19,099 nt of DNA from Deinococcus sp. (GTDB lineage Bacteria; Deinococcota; Deinococci; Deinococcales; Deinococcaceae), in NCBI GenBank assembly GCA_025351205.1, contig JANXWI010000283.1, forward strand, positions 1-19,099. Direction: 5' to 3'. Made by a program: the position numbers and the translations under genes. Below the pieces are notes generated by a model. That model was given only the letters and a program-made list of their open reading frames with translations. It did no database searches and was not told the DNA's origin. Below are positions 16,209-19,099 of the stretch, piece by piece; position 1 is the first letter of the stretch; the number at the start of each line of letters is the position of its first letter.

Positions 16209-16214
16209 AGTCTA
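16209..16214 (-). promoter_or_regulatory. Leaderless -10 box TAGACT, polyamine dehydrogenase gene
   Basis: TAGACT, seven bases, then ATG 16201. No SD occurs in the spacer. Confidence 0.6.
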
Positions 16215-16408
16215 GGCCCTGTGGATGACCCAGTGCTTGCGGGTCAGTGCCTGCGGATCAGCTGGGAGGCGGCGACACATGGCCTGCTGAGAGGGGCGTG
16301 TTGCGGGTCTGGATTGGGGCCGGGGAAAGGGGCCGAACTGTACGAGGGACCGCAGAGCTTCGCGCCCGTCTTCGCCAAATCTTCAGCTCCGCTCAGCATA
16401 CTGAACCC

Positions 16409-17428
16409 ATGCCTGTGGCCCCTGCCTCACTTTCAAGACTCTGGGACGGCCTGCGTCCACCCTTCCGGCACGTCGCCCACTTCGAGCGGGTGCTGGGCAC
16501 GGCGCTGGAAGTGCAGATTCTGGCAGATCGGCGGGAGCAGGCGGGGCGGGCCGAAACTGCCCTGCTGACCGAGATTGACCGGCTGGAACTGATCTTCAGC
16601 CGCTTTCTGCCCCAGAGCGAACTGAACCGCTGGCTGGGCAGTACAGGGGCCGTGCCCGTGTCGCCCGAACTGGGCATGGTCTTGCGGCAGGCGCTGACCT
16701 GGACGCAGCTGAGCGCCGGGGCCTTTCACCCTGCCACCGAGGCCCTGTCGAAGCTCTGGAAAGAGGCCGAGGTCAGCGGCAGGCTTCCGGACGTACTGGG
16801 CGTGCTGGACCAGATGCAAGGGGCGCTCTACAGCGTGACGGAAGAGGCCGGACACTGGGCCGCCACGCGTCTGAGTTCCTTGCCGCTGGGTTTCAATGCG
16901 TTTGCAAAAGGCTTTATCGCCGACCGCGCCGCCGAGGCCGCTTTCCTGGTGCCGGGGGCGCGGCAGGTGCTGGTCAACATTGGCGGTGATCTGCGGGTGC
17001 TGGGTCCGCAGCCGGTCCAGGTGGGCATTGCCGACCCCGGCACACTGGCCGACAACGCCGCGCCCGTGTCGCTGGTGCGGGTGGCCGGGCAGGGCGCGGC
17101 GACCAGCGGGCGGGCCAGACGCGGTTTCACCGTGAACGGCCAGTGGCACTCGCACGTCCTCGACCCGCGCAGTGGGCAGCCCGCCGCTCACATCATTTCG
17201 GCAAGCGTGGTGGCCCCGGACAGCGCCAGCGCCGACGTGCTGGCGACCATCTTCAGCGTCCTCGACCCGCCCGCCAGTCTGCGCCTCGCCGACAGCCTGC
17301 CGGACGTGGCCTGCCTGCTCGTGGGCGAACACGGGCAAGTGTTCCGCAACGCCCGCTGGACTGATCTCGAAGGCTCGTCTGCTCCACCGTCCTCTCGCCC
17401 TCCCCTGCACACCGAGGTTTCACCGTGA
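16409..17428 (+). CDS. apbE: ApbE-type FAD:protein FMN transferase
   Basis: 339 aa from ATG 16409; the open frame extends back to 16247 but that part is Arg/Gly-rich with no family character, and CATACT six bases before the ATG may be the -10 box. ApbE transfers FMN from FAD to a Thr/Ser of a partner protein, outside the membrane in known cases. Blocks seen: FSRFLPQSELNRW, LSAGAFHPATEALSKLW (usually GAFDPT), LPLGFNAFAKGFIADRAAEA (159-177), VLVNIGGDLRVLGP, GAATSGRARRGF, HSHVLDPRSGQPA (247-259) and APDSASADVLAT. No signal peptide or lipobox is visible, which is unusual for an exported ApbE. The stop overlaps the start of the DUF2271 gene by 4 bp. Confidence 0.9.
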   Translation: MPVAPASLSRLWDGLRPPFRHVAHFERVLGTALEVQILADRREQAGRAETALLTEIDRLELIFSRFLPQSELNRWLGSTGAVPVSPELGMVLRQALTWTQLSAGAFHPATEALSKLWKEAEVSGRLPDVLGVLDQMQGALYSVTEEAGHWAATRLSSLPLGFNAFAKGFIADRAAEAAFLVPGARQVLVNIGGDLRVLGPQPVQVGIADPGTLADNAAPVSLVRVAGQGAATSGRARRGFTVNGQWHSHVLDPRSGQPAAHIISASVVAPDSASADVLATIFSVLDPPASLRLADSLPDVACLLVGEHGQVFRNARWTDLEGSSAPPSSRPPLHTEVSP

Positions 17429-18006
17429 CCAAGCCGAGTATCAATCGCCGCCGTTTCCTGGGCAAGACCGCCGCCGCCGCCCTGGGGCTGGCCCTGGGCC
17501 GCTTCGCCGGGGCAGCCAGCACCAAACCTGCCGCGCTTGCCAAGCTCGACGGCAAGATGGAACTGGCCGTCAGTTTCAGCGTTCTCAACCCCGGCGGGGG
17601 CCGCTACGAGCGCCCGTATGTGGCGGTGTGGCTGGAAGACGCGGCGGGCAACGAGGTACGTACCCTGAGCGTCTGGGCCAAGACCGACGGACGCGGGCAG
17701 CGCTACCTGAGGCACCTTCAGCGCTGGCTGGGGGCCGCTGGTGCCCAGGCGGACGGCCTGCTGAGCACTGTCAGCAGCCCCACCCGCAACCCGGGCAGCT
17801 ACACGCTCGTCTGGGACGGCAAGAGCGACAAGGGCGCGTTTGTCAGTCAGGGAGACTATGCCCTGTGCATCGAGTCGGCCCGCCAGGATGGCCCCTACGC
17901 CCTGATCCGCCAGAAGATCACCCTGGGCGCGGCGGCCAGTACGATGAAAGTCGCGGGCAACGGCGAGATCGGAGACGTGAGTGCGACGTACCGCAAGCGG
18001 GCCTGA
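17425..18006 (+). CDS. Tat-exported DUF2271 protein
   Basis: 193 aa from GTG 17425, overlapping the apbE stop as GTGA (coupled translation). Residues 1-33 form a twin-arginine signal: INRRRFLGKTAAAALGLALG, then AxA-type cleavage; such proteins are exported folded, often with a cofactor. The mature domain matches DUF2271: RPYVAVWLEDAAGNEVRTLS, VWAKTDGRGQRYLRHLQRWL, SSPTRNPGSYTLVWDGKSDK and GDYALCIESARQDGPYALI. DUF2271 proteins recur with ApbE and PepSY genes in extracytoplasmic flavin clusters. The S-x-x-S-S-P-T stretch sits where a flavin-accepting Ser/Thr could be, but the canonical SGA[ST] motif is absent. It probably carries or passes electrons outside the membrane. Confidence 0.87.
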   Translation: MTKPSINRRRFLGKTAAAALGLALGRFAGAASTKPAALAKLDGKMELAVSFSVLNPGGGRYERPYVAVWLEDAAGNEVRTLSVWAKTDGRGQRYLRHLQRWLGAAGAQADGLLSTVSSPTRNPGSYTLVWDGKSDKGAFVSQGDYALCIESARQDGPYALIRQKITLGAAASTMKVAGNGEIGDVSATYRKRA

Positions 18007-18682
18007 GGCCGGGGTGGCTCCCGCACCTGGGGCGGGGCCTGAGACCGGGCCAGCAACGGTTCCGGCGGCCAGGCGTGTGCGGGTGGCCCGGCCCCTGAAG
18101 GTGCGGGTCTACGGGCTGATGCGCTGGTTGCACATCTACACCTCCATGATCTCGCTGCTGATCGTGCTGTTCTTTGCGCTGACCGGCGTCACGCTCAACC
18201 ACCCCGACTGGGTCTTCGGCACGCAGGAGGTGACGAAAAACACCACCGGCACGCTGCCGGCGACCTGGCAGCAGGGCGGCAAACCCGACTGGCTGACCGT
18301 GGTGGAATATCTGCGCGCCACAGCGGGCGTGAAAGGCATTGCGGGCAATTACGTGACCGCCGGCAGCGCCGACCCGCAGGATTCGCTGTCATTCCACGCG
18401 CCGGGTTACTCCGCCGACGTGTTCATCGCCAAGGACACCGGGGCCTACAGGCTGAGCGTGACCCAGCAGGGCTTCGTGGCGGTGCTCAACGACTTCCACA
18501 AGGGGCGCGATTCGGGCGGGGCCTGGGCCTGGGTGATCGATGTGTCGGGCGGCTTCCTGGCGCTGATTGCCCTGACCGGGCTGGGCCTGCTGGTGTTCCT
18601 GAAGAAAATCCGGCGGTCTGCCCTGCTGACCATGCTGGGCGGCGCGGTGCTGATCGGCGTGCTGATGCGGCTGGCGAGCTGA
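17981..18682 (+). CDS. PepSY-associated TM helix protein
   Basis: 233 aa from GTG 17981, chosen because GGAG lies six bases upstream; it overlaps the DUF2271 gene by 26 bp. Residues 1-44 are Ala/Pro/Arg-rich, so a later start is possible. The rest is the two-helix PepSY-TM type: MRWLHIYTSMISLLIVLFFA (TM1) with TGVTLNHPDW, an extracytoplasmic PepSY-like domain (about 75-170), LNDFHKGRDSGGAWAWVIDV and TM2 (LALIALTGLGLLVFLKK), plus a third hydrophobic end. Conserved His in RWLHIY, LNHPDW and FHKGRD could hold heme, as proposed for related proteins. In the ApbE-DUF2271 setting it likely passes electrons across the membrane, perhaps for metal reduction; this is inference. Confidence 0.85.
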   Translation: MRRTASGPEAGVAPAPGAGPETGPATVPAARRVRVARPLKVRVYGLMRWLHIYTSMISLLIVLFFALTGVTLNHPDWVFGTQEVTKNTTGTLPATWQQGGKPDWLTVVEYLRATAGVKGIAGNYVTAGSADPQDSLSFHAPGYSADVFIAKDTGAYRLSVTQQGFVAVLNDFHKGRDSGGAWAWVIDVSGGFLALIALTGLGLLVFLKKIRRSALLTMLGGAVLIGVLMRLAS

Positions 18683-18767
18683 AGAGCAGTGTCGCGTCCT
18701 GTCGTCGGTCCAGCGGCCTTTCCTCAAGGGCGGTTGTCCTTGCTCTGGATTTCTCTCCCGGCTGGAT

Positions 18768-18773
18768 TACACT
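18768..18773 (+). promoter_or_regulatory. Leaderless -10 box TACACT, upp
   Basis: TACACT, six bases (CGCGGC), then ATG 18780. No SD is present. Confidence 0.6.
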
Positions 18774-18779
18774 CGCGGC

Positions 18780-19099
18780 ATGACCTTCAGCCAGCCTGAA
18801 TCAAATCAGCCCGATCCAAATCTGCCTGCCCCAAACCTGCCCGTTCGGAAGCTGACCGCCCCGCAGCACCCGCTGCTACAGCACAAGCTGAGCCTCATGC
18901 GCGACGTGAACACCGGCGTCAAGGAGTTCCGCGAACTGGCCGCCGAGGTCAGCCTGCTGCTGGCCTATGAGGCGATGCGAGACCTGGAAACCCAGCCCGT
19001 GAGCCTGACCACGCCGATGGCCACCGCCGAGTTCCCGATGCTCAGCGGCAAGAAGCTGGCGCTGGTCGCCATTCTGCGCGCCGGGCTGATCATGACCGA
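18780..19099 (+). CDS. upp: Uracil phosphoribosyltransferase, 5' part
   Basis: Starts at ATG 18780, six bases after a TACACT box, and runs off the window at codon 106. Upp makes UMP from uracil and PRPP in pyrimidine salvage. The family N-terminus is clear: HPLLQHKLSLMRDVNTGVKE, FRELAAEVSLLLAYEAMRDL, then SGKKLALVAILRAGLIM. The PRPP loop lies outside the window. About 22 extra residues precede the usual start (QPESN-QPDPN-LPAPN-LPV), made of a degenerate 15-bp repeat (18792-18836). No start codon follows the repeat before the conserved region, so the extension seems real. Confidence 0.93.
   Translation, partial: MTFSQPESNQPDPNLPAPNLPVRKLTAPQHPLLQHKLSLMRDVNTGVKEFRELAAEVSLLLAYEAMRDLETQPVSLTTPMATAEFPMLSGKKLALVAILRAGLIMT
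18792..18836 (+). repeat. Three degenerate 15-bp units at the 5' end of upp
   Basis: CAGCCTGAATCAAAT, CAGCCCGATCCAAAT and CTGCCTGCCCCAAAC run head to tail in frame and encode QPESN, QPDPN, LPAPN. The C/T-rich composition and 15-base length resemble the repeats at 8241 and 8888. Confidence 0.7.

Noticed and set aside
16247..16408. 54-codon upstream extension of apbE
   Set aside because: Gly/Arg-rich with no signal peptide or family match; the ATG at 16409 fits the family start.

Overview
The window is GC-rich, densely coded chromosomal DNA that looks like the genus Deinococcus. No marker gene proves this. The main support is a promoter layout known from Deinococcus: a TANNNT -10 box only 6-7 nt upstream of the start codon (leaderless mRNAs) at seven genes. 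Family content and compact operons agree. About 19 protein genes, one tRNA-Val(GAC), three clear intrinsic terminators, two nested palindromic elements and several degenerate tandem repeats can be supported. There is no CRISPR array, transposase or rRNA, and no gene-free stretch longer than about 300 bases.

Layout. 1-533 (+): 3' part of a thiolase gene. 555-3032 (-): a secreted G8-domain/beta-helix protein resembling animal CEMIP/TMEM2/fibrocystin-L. 3234-3617 (+): a conserved-looking unknown with a strong SD and its own terminator. 3793-5781 (-): one uninterrupted frame encoding RsmI (16S rRNA methyltransferase) followed by 6-phosphofructokinase. 5788-5910: palindromic DNA. 5921-6145 (-), 6280-6696 (-), 6917-7090 (+) and 7215-8105 (+): small or membrane proteins of unknown function, the last preceded by a second nested palindrome. 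8217-8798 (-): secreted protein ending in a KQATG repeat. 8968-10227 (-): class Ic aspartate-type aminotransferase.

13627 down to 10406 (-) is a five-gene run with abutting or overlapping ends: nucleoside hydrolase, two tandem DUF402 paralogs, a DUF554 membrane protein and a small membrane protein, closed by a terminator. The first three could form a nucleotide-to-base salvage path (inference). A divergent promoter region then serves tRNA-Val. Downstream lies a ParA-like ATPase gene with a small ribbon-helix-helix-like partner (14919 down to 14005, -).

14984-16201 (-) is a carboxynorspermidine/carboxyspermidine dehydrogenase-like enzyme (polyamine synthesis). 16409-18682 (+) is a tightly overlapping trio, ApbE flavin transferase, Tat-exported DUF2271 protein and PepSY-type membrane protein, probably an extracytoplasmic flavin/electron-transfer module. 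18780-end (+) is the start of uracil phosphoribosyltransferase.

The best candidates for a second look are the RsmI-PfkA fusion, the bacterial CEMIP-like protein, the two nested palindromes, the nucleoside hydrolase-DUF402 operon and the ParA/RHH cassette beside the tRNA. I do not see a large undescribed defence or mobile system here.
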